Below are positions 1 to 12,926 of a DNA stretch of 64,000 nt, piece after piece. Each line of letters opens with the position of its first letter. The stretch's first letter is position 1. The notes beneath the pieces are model-generated. The model worked only from the letters and a program-made list of their open reading frames with translations, ran no database searches and was not told the DNA's origin. A program made the translations under genes and the position numbers. The DNA lies in the NCBI GenBank assembly GCA_035610365.1, contig CM069436.1, positions 85,623,912 to 85,687,911 on the forward strand, written 5' to 3'. The DNA is from Aquatica leii. Lineage: Eukaryota > Arthropoda > Insecta > Coleoptera > Lampyridae.

Positions 1-551
1 AGTTTCATTTCATTCACCTTCATATTATAATTTTTCATCTCATAATAGCAATTTTCATATTCCTTCTCTTTCTACACCTTCACCTAATAATTCTAATACT
101 TATAGTAATTTTGATTTACGCCACAGTTTTCACTCTCAAATTCTTAATCTAAGTAACGTTACTTTTAATTCCCAAGAACAGTTTTTGTTAAATTCTGGCC
201 TTAAATACAATTTACCGGTTAATATTAATAAAAAACATATTGAAACTTTAGCAGTTTGTTCTGAAAATATAATTCATTCTTCAGATTTACGTAATAGTAA
301 CGAAATTAGATATTAAATTCATAATAAATTAAAGAAACTTTTAGACAATGCCAAATTTAATCCTAATTTTAATTCAATTTATAAATCTTGTTTATTTTTA
401 AGATCAAAAATTAAATCTAATGATCTTATTGTTTCTAAAGCTGATAAGGGTATTTGCATTGTTTCCTTCTTGATCTATTCTGGTATCTTTTGATGTCGTC
501 AATCTTTTTCCATCTATTCCTCCAGAAGAATGTATTTTTCTTATTCGTAAT

Positions 552-1226
552 TTGCTTTTTTCTAATGGTTCTCTGGATACTTACCAGATTTTAGATATTT
601 GTTCTTTGCTCGTTTTAGTTTTTAAACAAAATTTTTTTAAATTTAATAATAAATTTAATAATAATTTTTATTCTCAATCATCTGGTTTAGCTATGGGATC
701 TAATATTTCACCTCTTGCTGCTGAAATTTTCATGAATAATATTGAAAATAAAATCCTTTCTAATTCTTCTTTTTCTAATATGATTAGTTTTTGGTTTAGA
801 TACGTTGATGATTGCATTGTTCTCTTTAATGGTTCCTTAGATGATTTAAATAATTTTAATAATTTCATTAATTCTATTAATAATAATATTCATTTTACAT
901 ATGAAATTGAATGTAACAACTCCCTTCCATATTTAGATCTTCTTCTTTTACGTGAAAATGAGAAATTTAGTTTTGAAATCTATCGTAAATCTACTTACAC
1001 TGATTGTTTAATTCCATTTTACTCTAATCATCCTTATAGTCATAAAATTGCTTCTTTTCGTTCCTTATTTAATCGTCTCTTTTCTATTCCTCTTTCCAAA
1101 CCTAGTTTTAATAAAGAATTTGATACTATTAAACAATTAGCTTATAGCAATGATTACCCTTTTCATGTTTTGAACAATGTTTTTGGAAAAGTTCGTTTAT
1201 ACCATTTCTTTAAAAATTTATCTTAA
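552..1226 (+). pseudogene. PLE-A reverse transcriptase, palm and thumb part
   Basis: An open frame of 224 codons with Penelope RT motifs in order. SGLAMGSNISPLAAEIFM is the family's version of the motif before the active site. RYVDDCIVLF is the catalytic box with both aspartates. SLPYLDLLLLRE and FEIYRKSTYTD belong to the C-terminal RT part typical of Penelope. Reading in this frame continues upstream to about 485 (VVNLFPSIPPEE), so the ATG at 552 is only the first in the fragment and not the protein start. The frame ends just before the nuclease region. Family membership is firm. The copy cannot make a whole enzyme. Confidence 0.85.
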
Positions 1227-1276
1227 AATAAATCAGATAATACTACTATCTATCGTTCTATGCCTTATATTAATTC

Positions 1277-1744
1277 TTGTTGTCTCTTTTTCTTAAAAAT
1301 TATTTTAAAAATTATAATATTTCTATTTCATTTTCTACTAATCATAATTTAAAATATTTTATTGTTAATTATAAAGATTCTGTTTCTTCTTTAGATAAAT
1401 CTGGCGTGTATAAAATTTCTTGCTCTTCTTGCAATTGTTCTTATGTAGGACAAACTGGTAGAAAGTTTAAAACACGATTAAAAGAACATATTTATTTTAT
1501 TAAAAGGTATTTAAATTCTAGTATATCAAACACTTGTTCTTCTTTCGCTAATCATATTTTGTCTACTGGTCATTCTTTTTCTTCTGATCTTAATGTTAAA
1601 ATTCTTCATTTTTGTAACAAAAGTACTTTGCTCAATCATCTTGAAATTATTGAAATTCATCGTCTTTATAATGAAAATTCAGATAATTGTCTTAATGAAA
1701 TTCTTGATTTAAATATTTCTCCTCTTCTTAGTAATAAATTTTAA
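1277..1744 (+). pseudogene. PLE-A GIY-YIG endonuclease domain
   Basis: An open frame of 155 codons. It carries GVYKI (the GIY part), then SYVGQTGR (the YIG part), then TRLKEH. Arg and Glu/His residues are placed as in the Penelope nuclease. Cysteines (CSSCNC) lie between the two boxes, as is usual in Penelope GIY-YIG domains. In whole elements the domain is fused to the RT and nicks the target DNA. Here it lies in a different frame from the RT, about 50 bases downstream, so the fusion is broken. The stop at 1742-1744 looks like the natural end, because T-rich noncoding sequence follows. Confidence 0.85.
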
Positions 1745-4700
1745 CTTACTTTTTTCATTTTTCTTTTCTCTCCTTTTTTTTCATATCACCCATGGCTGTG
1801 TATTTAATGTCAGTTTGAATTTAAAATTTTTTAATTTGTTGACGTTTGTCATTCTATTTTATTTTTATGTTTTGATATAACGTGTAAGCTCTTTTAAAAT
1901 GTTTAATTATTTTTGGTAATTGATTTGCTTTTTAGTGTAACTGATGATGACAATTTAAATTGTTGAAACTAGTTTTACAATTAAAAAAATTAAAACATAA
2001 TTGTGGATTGACTTCAAAAAAATAAATATCATATTTTAATTAATAAACAAACTGAATTAGTGATTTTTATTTATTTTTAACCTGACCGGTAAAACCGAAA
2101 CAAAGAAAATAATATAATTAATACAACTAAATTCTATGTTCTTGTTTAAACAACATTATTATTTTATCTAGTATAAAAAGTAACAACAATACCAGTTAAA
2201 TTACTTTTTTAGTTATTTTAACACACGTATAGTATATTTTTTGCTTGACTGCCGTCTTGGCCAATATGACCAAGAAAACAGCTTTCCTCTAAGTCAAGTC
2301 GTTCTATATAACCGCGAAAAATTTTTGATCTCTCCGACTTGGACCAAATCAGTTTTTTACATTCTACACGTCAAAAACTCGGCATCTAATAGTTTTGAAC
2401 ATGCAGAGTGACTGAGTCGGCGCAGAAGAAACGCTCAGTGCTAGTATTTTGTGTACAAATTTAACAGCAAAAAAATGTTCCTAAATAGAAGCTAAAAAAC
2501 CAAGATGCTTAGAAAATCAAACTTTACTATTGTAAAACGTTTAATAAATTTGTAATTTTTTTAACAGTAACAAAAACCTAGTACACATTCATTCCATAGC
2601 AATCTTTGTTTTGTCAGTCAATGCAGAGATGAGGCTCTCTATCTTTTACAGTAAATTGAAATCCTCTTTGAGTTTTTCGTTACACACCAGCCATGCTTTG
2701 TTTTCGCCGTCTTGTAACACGTCTGACACGGTTCGCGTTTTTTGACAGTTTATGACGTGAACGACAATTTTTATAGCGTGATTTATTAAACTACTTATAG
2801 AAAAGAAGGTGCATTGCAGAAACCGTAGGCAACTGATTTACAAAATTTTAGGATACCTGTATTTACACGTTTAATTATTTTGTACATTAACCACACATTT
2901 ACCATGCAGTCTTAGGAAGATTTCATTCAGATTTTTTAAGACTAAGTAAGTACCATTTCCGGTTTTTTCTTTATTTGTCTCAGACAATTTTGCACTTGAA
3001 TTAAAAAATCTGAGTGTTTTGTAGAGAGTATCAAGCTTGTATCTCTAGAAAAGAAAACAATTATTTTCTTATGAAAAGTATTTACTTAGAGTTTGTTACA
3101 TGCCAAAGTTAACACAAAGTTACTGCCTAAAATGTAGTAACATAAATGGGGTTGTGCCACTAGCTCAATGGAGAAGGGGTGGGTCGTAATTTAAAATTCC
3201 GTGAAAAATTGGAAACGCGATCGACGTAAAATAGAACTAGAACGGTGAAATAGTCAAAAATTGGTAAGGGCGCCAATCAAGGATTTATAAGAGTAGCTTC
3301 CGAACCCCTGATTATCTGAAAGCTCATCTGGTTGGTTACAACCCCAGAACTTACCTTGAGTTGTAACTAATCTGAAATACACTTAAAAACAAAAATTTAC
3401 GTATGCGGCGGCTAAATGAATAAAAGCTCTTTACATTTAACAATTTAACATTTATTGATTGAATATTAAACAACAAAAAAAAATAATGATGAGTAAACAA
3501 ATTTTTAATAAAAGAAATGAAATAATCTTAAGCAAAACCAAACAAAAATGAACAATCTACACACAAAACATTAAATTAAAATTTATAAAAAGAAAATGCT
3601 ACTATAATAGCGTTAACTCGACGTTTTCAACTAAAACATAACGCAAATAAATTTCAAGGCCTTGTCCGCATATGAAATTAAACAAATCAAATAACTAAGA
3701 ACAATACAGGTTATAAAATATATGTCCGAACTTTAATTCGAACTAAACAAAATATAGTTTATAAGTCGTTACATTATCATATAATCGGAACACGATTTAC
3801 TTTTCAAACGCACCAAAACAAAGTTAAATTATTTTAACTTCACGCAAACACTTTAAGTGTTCATTAAAATAATTAAATTTAACGTTAGTCGTAATTTCAA
3901 TTGGCTCAAATTGAAAGCTTTTACTGCATTTTTAATCGCGGGTCACTACACGATAATAACCAAAATTCGATAAATACCTTTAGACGAACTGTCGGCACAG
4001 CGATCCAGAAGCTAGGACCTTAGATTGACTTCGGCCGCCCCCAGGAGTACCTTAATTGGAAATGGGCTCGATGGGATCCCCAAATAATAAAACACCAACG
4101 GAAGATTTATCTCACATTCTAATTTTATAACCGCACACCGGCGAAATTAGGATTTTACCACATACCACCTTAACATTAAATCCCACAAACGTAACAGTTT
4201 ATGTTTTAGAAACCATGAATTTTATACAAGCCGTACTATACGAAATTTGAAGAAAATTAACATTTTTCTCCACCACACTTAATTTTCACGATTTCTGATT
4301 AACTTCCGCGGTTCTACATAACGTCAGAGGGTAAAGTACACTACTCCTCCACTACATCTCACGGTTACCGGTATTTTTCATTGCGACCAACGATCGAATG
4401 CCGATTGACCCCCAAATAACCAAATTTTACCATTTTTAAAACTTCGTATTCCCACCTAAATTCCTCAACTTGCGCGGTAACATCTACGTAAAAGATAGAG
4501 CATTAAACAAACGAAAAAAAACAAGGATGAAAATTATAATTAGTCGCGTGCATCTTGGCACGTAGACCTTGACAATGTTTCTCACCAAAAATGCCGAGAC
4601 TCGCGTTTTTGCAGGTGGCTTATGATAGTGCTTAATCAAAAATAGAACTCAGCCTAAACAAGAAAAATGGATCAACTTACATTCAAAAAGGAAGTCGTAA

Positions 4701-6460
4701 ATTATATAGAATTGTTATTTTACGAAGATAACTAAGTAAAGTACTAAATCAAAAACAAAACTACGGATCTTTATGCATTCAAAAGAAAATACCAGTAATG
4801 AATGAAACAACTTGAAATACCAATAAACTTAAACCACACAAATAACGAGCACTTGATGCCAATACCGTATCAAACGATGAAAACAAAAAAAAACGAAAAC
4901 TCAGACAGCAGAATCGATTTATGGGGTCTAACATAAAAAAAAACTGCTGAACTTCAAACGCAGGTCACAAGTTTTTTTTATCATTTTACGCGGATTTCCT
5001 TTCCGATTTTTCTTTTTGGAGTCAATTACGTGTGTTTGTCTATCCAGAAATTGCTTGGTTAATAATAAACCAATTTACTAATTGTTTGTGACCATAATTT
5101 CTTGTCAATCCAACAGTTGGTCAAATGTCACTAGTGTGAATGGAGTTGGTCAAGATCCTTACTGAATTAATTTTTTTTTATGGTATAGGTATATTATTGG
5201 CGCATAACAACACGACTACGGAATGATTTTAGTAATTGGTTAATGCATAATGTTTTTCCAGGCTTAAGTCTCATCTGAAAATTATCATCTACCTTGTCGA
5301 CCAAATTCTGGATTTTGGTCGACGCATGGATTGTTCTAATTATCCGCAAAGTGATTCATTCTCAATAACAATTCGACACTAATCATGTACTCTTGAATAA
5401 GATGTAACGTTCATCTGATTAACAATGATTTGTGTGGCATACAGATTAGTTTGATCGACAAAATAAACAAATATATTATTATCAACTAGCGCAAAATAAA
5501 ATTTGTAATATTTTTTTAATTACAATTTGTTATTAAACTTTAATTCTTCTGTAAATGAGATAAGAACTGTTAATATTTTTTGCGCGCAATTAGGGTTCTG
5601 TCATGTTCAGAATCAGGAGATGTTTCTACTTCTTTGCTAATACTTTCCTTTTAAAATGTGTGTGTTTCAATTACTTTATCTGCATTTTAACTTAAACGGT
5701 TATGTTTGTTTTCTGTAATTTTTAATGCTTCAGTGTGAAGCTGTTGCGGACAGTCACTAAAATGTGTCATTGATTCCTCATTGTTTTTGAATAATGATCT
5801 TTATTACCATCACTTTTTAAAAAACTTATACGTGTAGAAACAACAACTTTTTATTTATGTAAAATAACATCACATACTTTCGCAGTCAGATTATTCATTC
5901 GCCTAAAAGTTGTTCGTGGGTGTTTGATTTCTGTGCTAATTCTGTTTTTGTACGCAGAACATCCACATAACACCAACACGTGCATTAATTTATCAGCTAC
6001 TTCATCACATAGACTAAAAAGCTGATTGCGTCGGCGTAGAACATTTACAAACTCACAGCACCGACTAGGTCACTGTTGCCAAGACACATTTCTACAATTT
6101 TATTAGCATGGATGATGAATGTTTGACGATTTTTTTTGTGGTACTTTATTGCACGGTCGGTTATTCAAAAGCTAGGTTATAAGATTTAAATAAAAGTGTT
6201 ACCGTAGTTTTTCTTTCCTCTTTCTTGTTGAGTATTTGTATGTCAGACACGTTTAGAGTTATAAGAAACAACATAACTGACACACAAAGCATCTAGAACA
6301 CCTATTTTTAGTTTCAGTTTTGTTATATTACCTAATAAATGTTGCTTTTTCTCTGAAGTAAACCAACTATTTTACTGTTGTAACGAAGTGTAGACATAGC
6401 AAGCGCTACTTTCTATTTTTTGCTTGTATATGATGGTTTTAAAAAAAAATTACTGCTAAC
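1745..6460. other. Long stretch with no recognisable gene
   Basis: AT-rich sequence without a convincing coding region on either strand. It is slightly more GC-rich around 2230-2460 and 3960-4100, where CpG-containing text stands out from the background, but no domain could be read in six frames. A short perfect hairpin lies near 5.3 kb. It could be intron, intergenic DNA or decayed repeat. Nothing seen decides between them. Confidence 0.4.
5296..5323. repeat. Perfect 10-bp hairpin
   Basis: GTCGACCAAA is followed after an 8-base spacer by its exact reverse complement TTTGGTCGAC. It stands alone in noncoding sequence, with no gene or repeat end nearby. It may be a chance hairpin or the end of a small unrecognised repeat. 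Confidence 0.5.
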
Positions 6461-6469
6461 AATTCACCG

Positions 6470-6865
6470 ACAGAAATTCAGCGCCAACAGTTTACCAAAG
6501 AACAATTCACCGTCGCGTCGCGTGAATTTACGGTTACAGCAATAGTAATATAGTAATTAAAAACATCAGCAAAAATCTTAATGTTTTTAAACATAATTTG
6601 ATGACCCGAAGATTGTTTAAGACGATGACATTTTTGATGCTGTTTAATACAAATTTCTACGTTTCTACCCGTTTCTCTTAAGAATGCACGACGACGAGCA
6701 AGGAATGCTATAAACGCTGTCCGATTGAAAAGAAATGACATTCTTTTTAGAGTTGATCAAATTTCGGAAGAAAAGAAAATTGAGTAACAATGTTATGCTT
6801 AAACAATATTTTCTTATACGGCCCGTGGTACCTTTGACATAGGGTAGATAAGCAATAGACACTGG
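6470..6865 (-). pseudogene. PLE-B nuclease remnant, copy 1
   Basis: Read on the minus strand, one frame gives SIAYLPYVKGTTGRIRKYC, then NVISFQSDSVYSIPCSSSC. A second frame takes over with RETGRNVEICIKQHQ. The order (linker, GVY-like box, TGR box with a Lys-Gln-His tail) matches the GIY-YIG end of a Penelope-like element. The same words appear in the copy at 18.0-18.3 kb (VSIAYPPYVK, NDVISFQSDGVY), so both belong to one family that differs from PLE-A and PLE-C. No RT remains next to it. The copy is badly decayed, with at least two frame changes. Confidence 0.6.
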
Positions 6866-7059
6866 TTAAACCATACATTCCGCTGTTATTCATGGTTTCG
6901 CAAACGTAAATCTTGTAATAGATTGTTTATTATTTTCTTATTGCAATTGTTTGCGATTAACATCTTGGTTAGATCATTTAATTTACTACTGATTATTTTT
7001 GAAAAGGGTGATGATGAGAAAATTCATTTATGTATCTATCTGTGTGGGTAGGTAACCGA

Positions 7060-7260
7060 GATTCTAATTTTCTACCGGAGATGTTAAAACTAGATTTATC
7101 AATTGAAGGCCGGTCTATAAAAGCATGTCTTTACGGCGCAATTAATCAGTTTGTTCGGGATTCTAAAGATATGTGATAACGACAACACGGAAATTATCCA
7201 ATATGAAAAATTGGATTACGAATGCAACTCAAATTCTACTGTAATAAAGCCTGTTCTCAA
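7060..7260 (+). repeat. PLE-B tail fragment
   Basis: The stretch around 7110-7200 shares interrupted blocks with 18390-18510: a CTATAAAAGC-like block, GCAATYAATCAGTTTG, and TGATAACGACAACACG. At 18 kb these blocks lie just downstream of the PLE-B nuclease, so this is that family's 3' end. It is in plus orientation, while the neighbouring nuclease scrap at 6470-6865 is on the minus strand. The two pieces therefore face each other and come from separate or inverted copies. Confidence 0.5.
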
Positions 7261-7279
7261 CATCATACGCCTCAACAAT

Positions 7280-7660
7280 ATTCTTAAGTCGAGCACAATC
7301 CTTATATTTTTTCTTCGGCGGTTAGGGTTTGATTCCGCTTTTGTTTTTTTAACACATTTAATAAACTTTCAAAAATTAGGTTGTATTGTCCCGATCTGTT
7401 CTTGAAATCTACAACGCCACCGTTCTACAGTTGTTCGTTTTAAATAAAGTTTTAGTTTCGTCTCATAAACACTCCACAATTCTTTGTAATAGTTAATAAT
7501 TATTTGAGCTTTTGGAAGAAAAACGTTATTATCAGCTAATGCAACTGCAGACGATATCCGCATATGCAACGCAAAATTTGCGTTAGTCTCATATCTTTGC
7601 TTTAACCCGCAATTTCAAATATTCTGGAGATCACACTGGCTGAAGTCAAAAAATACTATC
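7280..7660 (-). pseudogene. Mutator-like (MULE) transposase C-terminal scrap
   Basis: The minus strand holds a 66-codon frame ending TTVERWRCRFQEQIG followed by IQPNF, then, past a stop, KFIKCVKKTKAES. MULE transposases have a C-terminal stretch of the type 'N-N-x-E-x-W-H-x-x-F ... H-P-x-I-W-x-F-I', and the order here fits, with Asn-Asn and Trp replaced. No catalytic DDE region is visible. The assignment is by pattern only. A decayed domesticated copy is also possible. There are at least two stops in about 100 codons. Confidence 0.4.
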
Positions 7661-7669
7661 TTAGCTTTG

Positions 7670-10600
7670 CATTTGAAAATTTTGCTTTGTAATCGATTGT
7701 AACAGTCGATGATGTTCATATATCTCTTCTAAAAATTTCCGTGAGGTTCCATGTTTATTCGTCTGAAAATTTCATCTCCCAACGATGATTGGGTAGAGCT
7801 AGACAAACTTTTTATTTTTGACGGATATGGCGGATTGTTCTCTTTATCACGTCTATGGTTGAAAGTTTAGAAGCTGCTGCTTGACTACATTGGATTGTTG
7901 CTTTGGTGTATAATATAATACTATCAACTTCCGCACCAGCTGCATCACTGATTATAATTGCTTCTAACTACAACATTATTAACTGTTATTAGTCTCGCTT
8001 TACAATTATTTTTCTGGTAGTTTGCACACTTTCCGAATATTTGATTGACGTATTATTTTTCTTTAAATAAAAAATATCTATCAAGAAGTAACTTTTGTTT
8101 TCTTTTCTATACTATTCTACTTATATATTGCAATTTACTACAAAAAAATGGAATGTATTTTTTACTTTTTATCTGGTAATTACCATAAAATTCTTTTCTG
8201 TTGGGAAATTAGTTTTTCTAGGAATTGTAACGTTCTTTTTATTAATTTATCTTAAATAGTTACATAATATAAGTTTTTTATAATATACATGGTCTATGTA
8301 CCTACCATATAAATTATTGTGGCAGTGAATTGTCGCGGTGGTGTATTGTGTTTTGGTGAACTGTTGTCGGTGAATTGCCGTAGTTGAATTGTTGGCAGTA
8401 AATTTTTTAGATACCGTATAAAATATGATTGCAATATATTTTTTTTTCAAAACAAAATGAGAACTGCGGTGTCTTTTTTAAGACTTTTTACAATCTGCGG
8501 CTTATTTTTTTAATAATAATCCCGGGTCATGTTAATTTGTGTAAAAGCTTAGCTAGTAAAACAATTGTTGAAAGTGATGTAACGATTGGCTTTTGAAATT
8601 GGTAAAACTAACCTTTGACAACATTATATTGTCGTTGTTGTTGCTAGTGGCTTACTCCTCTTGGTACCATTTTGACGAATTTTTTTTTCTAATTAAGAGC
8701 ATTTATTATCTTCTGTATTATTTTGCTTTTCATCAGTTTCGATATCCTAGTTCGGCTCACTAACATGAGTTTCACTTTCAGACTTTTACAAAAATGTTTC
8801 AAGACACTTTTGTTTTTTTTGTAAGACACCTTTATAATAAAACTACTAAAATTGTAAACATTTAGTAAAATATAATAATTTTTAGAACAAATATACAATA
8901 ATAGATTATCTTTAAATACGTTTATGTTTTTTCACTGCGTTCACACTTTTAACTTTGTTTTTTTTTGCAAGAAGGTGTTTACTATAGTTACTAAAGGATG
9001 TATCCAAAAATAGCAAGGTTTTGCTAAAATATTATTGTATGAAAATGCTTGAGCAGACAACGCCGGAATAAAGAAAAGTTTTTAGTAGAAATTTGATATT
9101 TGTTATTGCCTGGTATTTAAAAATTTTGTTTGCATTAACGTTTGTTCTTCTTTTTTTATTTTAAAATTATTTTGTTTACATTTTTTTTAATTGATTGTAT
9201 TCTTACAATAACAATAATCTTACTTACCTTAGTAAATTTTTTTATTTAAGCACATCTTGTCTTAATTTAAAAACGTAATTTATTTTTTACAATGTTTGCA
9301 TATAACGTATTTAATTTTTGTTTCGTTTTATATTTTTTTTTTGCGAATGTCTTTAGTTTACTGAACCACTGTTGTGTTTTTGTTTAATTGTAATCAATAT
9401 TTGTTTGGGATTAAGTCTAAGCAATCAGTTGGTTTTTTATATAATTATTGATTGAGCTTTATGCTTTTTGTAGCGTTTCTAAAATTACAATACGTGGTAC
9501 GCATAAAACAAATTCTTACAAACGTTTATATCTACGTTCTTAACAATTTTCCGAATTAACACGTTTATTAATTTTAATTAATTAATATTGTAATTACATT
9601 TTGATTATATACATCAAAAGCAAATAATAAAACGGTTAAGTTTAATTTTAACATCAAAGAATAACGCTTTAAAGCAAATGTTACAAACAAATGTTTTTAT
9701 TCAATGTGATCTTATAATAAATTTTACGTCACTTATACAAATACGTTAAATGTTTTAAAAATTAGTTAATGAGAAAGCTTTTATAATTTGTTTTAAACAA
9801 AACCAAAAACATATTCGCGTAATTATAAAAATAATTGTAGTCGGTTTTAGACATTATGTGTACACTAAAAACAAAACCATTCTATTTCATTTTTGTGCAG
9901 TAGATAGAAGGTTGTATAATCAGCTTTTAGCTAAAGTGGCTTTTAAACTATCACTTTAAATTAAGTCATAAAGATGATGTATTGCAAGCTTGGGAATTTT
10001 TAATGTATCTAATAATTTTTAATTTTTGTTACGTACAAATAAAACGCTTTAGTTATTTAAATGTATAAAAATATTTAAAAGCAATAATAAAAATGTAGCA
10101 TGAAAATTTTTATTAGATTCGTAAAATACAATTTTTTTTCCTGTGTTTTGTTGTTTTTTGAGTTTCAGTATATTCATATTAATCGCACCCGTTTTTTTTT
10201 TATTTTTAATAATATCAACGAAAGAAAAAACAACTTTCTTAAACCTATGTATTTTTGAACAAAGTAACACTTTTGTATCACCAAAGATATACTTAAATAA
10301 TAAGTCAAAATATTAAGTAAGGTAAAATTTTTTAACAAACATTAACACTTAATGCAGTCCCAAAAAAACTTTAGTTTTTGACTTCTGAGACGGGATCATA
10401 AACTTATTATAACACGAAAAACTTATCCTTAGTTTCTTTGCATAGTAGCTGGTAAAAGTTGTTACTACTATTTGACTTATTCGAGGAGTGTAAGTTTACA
10501 TTTGACGATTTAATTGTAAGCACCACTGCCTCGAATGCAAACAAATTTACTAAGATACTCGAACGGTACAAGAAAACATAATGCACAATTTTGCAGGCAG

Positions 10601-11500
10601 CTGAAGGCTAAACTATAGATATTAATAATAATTTTAAAACATACAAAATGTAGCTAAGGATTTAAAACAATTAAAGCATAACATAAGAAATGTAGACAAC
10701 AATTTGACTCTGAGTAGCTAAGTGTGTTGAAAGAGTCTTGAGCCTCCTCCAAATTTATAGTATTCATTGAATTTTCTTCAATACAGATAGAAGATCTTTA
10801 TTTTATTTAAATCGCTAAAAACGCAATAGTAGCGACAATGTTTCACAAAGCTTTACAATAAACTGCTGCATTAATTATAATCCTAGGTTTATTTTGATAT
10901 TTAGGGTTTGCTTGAAGAATTTTTGTGCATCCATTGTTGTGACTGCTATTTTGTTTCGATCGTGTCGTACTAAACGCAGGTCTTATGATCTGTTAGAATG
11001 GACTTGAAAAATCTTCTCTATCATTGTCGTAACGGTCATGAAACGCTAAAACTGAATCAACTTGCCAAATTTTGTAGTTATCTGTCAACATTTTTGGAAC
11101 CCAGCGAGCACAAAGTAATAAAGTACAAATAAAATCTTAAGACTTTTAAAATATGTATAAGCAAATTACTTATGGTAAACGTACGATTTTTTTTGCCACT
11201 TGGTCAACTCGTTGAACAAGGCCGTTTGTCGCGACAAATTTTAGTTTTTGACCCCTTTATCATGCACATGTTTTTGGCCATATTGATTTTCGCTAGGCGA
11301 GAGCCTCAATAAAATATGCCATGTTTACTTGACTGTAGCTCAGTCTTAGACTTGACAGTGACAGAACTTGTGGAGGAAGAAATGCGCAATTGTTTACTCT
11401 GCACACCAGCCACTTGTTGCTTGTCTGACTTTCATACTGTGCAATCGAAGATTAAAGAACAGCCATTGTATATTTCTATTATAAATAGTTTGTAAAAGTT
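7670..11500. other. AT-rich stretch with no recognisable gene
   Basis: Homopolymer-rich sequence with many T and A runs. Short open frames on both strands (for example near 8247-8450, 8689-8898 and 10049-10270 on the minus strand) encode low-complexity Lys/Asn/Ile/Phe strings without motifs, and I read them as chance. The part from 10900 to 11450 is somewhat less AT-rich but gave no domain. Confidence 0.4.
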
Positions 11501-12926
11501 TCTACGTCACTATTTAATAGTTCTTATATCTAAATTATATTATAATTTGGTCTGCATAGTCGACACCGTTTTACTTTCTCCTTGTCACAATATTTTATAC
11601 ATATCACAAGAACTGGAAAATATAGTGTAAGGAAAAGATGTAAAGTAAGGAATCGGTCTTGCCAAGCGTTCTTTCTTGTAGTAATTTTTTTTTTCTTAAT
11701 AAACAGTAATATCGTATACATAACCACATCTTGTGCATAAGTTTATGCCTCGTGTAATTGGTTTGAGTGGAACGTTTTGTTTCATTGGTGATCTGTATTT
11801 AAATTATGTCATAGTTTTGTCAATGTGTTGGTACGTACTCTCACTTCTAGCAGACGGAAAAAATAATTTTTTTATACAGGGTGTTTTGCAACTTTACCGA
11901 CAAACTTAAACCATATGTTTCGAAGGTCATTACAATGAAAAATTTTATTTTCCATTTTTTTGGAACCGACGACATCAAAGTTTTTTCTTTTGAAAATTTA
12001 AACATACTACGGTATTGCTCCCTATTTTTTGCAGATATGAAGTCCAAAGGAATTTTTGTTTTGCTTTGTCTTATTTTCTCGACTACTGTAATCTTATAAT
12101 TATATAAATATTTTGCGAATGGGATTAATGTGAAGTAGTTCGTAAAGTTCCTTCCAGAATCCAGTATGGGTCTCACTAGACCTTTGACAAGTTCTGATGC
12201 ACTATTGTCAACTTGATATGGTCCAGTCAATTGAGTTCCGAGGTATGTTTCCATATTGATTGTACAATATGTGTTTGCGTCTACCATTGAGAATATTTTA
12301 ATTCCGTACTTCGCAAGTTTGTTTTGTGATATAATGGAAAAACGTACGTCTTTTGGGGAATGATTGAAACATTTCGTCTATGTATATGCATTCTTCCACA
12401 TAATATTGCTTACAACGTGAAGTAAATCTGTTGAAAACAGCTCTGATTGGAGCAAACTTATCTACCTTTCTTCTTTCAATACGTGTAGTGACGTCATCAA
12501 ATCGCAAACAACGTAACAGCACTTGAAAGCTCTTCAGTGAGATAACGTTTCTCAAAAACTAAATACTAACACAATAGTTAACCCACAAATCATCAACAAT
12601 GAGATGGGAAGATCTCTATACACCTGCCAGATACAGCAAACCTATCAAGGCTTTTTATTTCTGTTGCGTTTGTCTCCTTGGCATCTCTGTCTCAAAAATA
12701 ACGTTCGCGACATTGACTTATATATATGTTGGTACATCATTTAATTTTATCTGTCACATTTTGAAGAAAAAAAAACTGCCAGGTCTCCGATACAGTAATC
12801 GCATATCTATTGCGATATTACTTACGCCTGGGGTATAATTTACAATATTCTAAAATTGTAATCTCACGGCTCTGTTTGGTTCACGCTTTAGCCATTTTGT
12901 TACTTTGCCTTTTTTAAAGTAAAAGT

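Larger units (their letters stand above)
1..1744 (+). mobile_element. Penelope-like retroelement (PLE-A), 5' cut by the window edge, decayed
   Basis: The stretch reads as one Penelope-like element on the plus strand. Weak coding similarity runs from base 1, with a KADKG motif near 440-460. A reverse transcriptase core and a GIY-YIG nuclease domain follow, which is the order that defines the family. The element copies its RNA into DNA at a nick made by the nuclease. The first 550 bases hold only short open pieces. The spacing between the KADKG motif and the SFDVVNLF motif near 485-510 is far shorter than in whole elements, so part of the RT is missing. The coding frame is broken at least three times. 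The sequence is strongly T-rich on this strand. No terminal repeat is visible because the left end lies outside the window. Confidence 0.85.

Noticed and set aside
5296-5323. Hairpin read as a transcription terminator or element end
   Set aside because: No gene upstream, no T run after it, and no second copy in the window.
8247-8898. Two short minus-strand ORFs as small genes
   Set aside because: Low-complexity composition expected from AT-rich DNA. No start context or motif.
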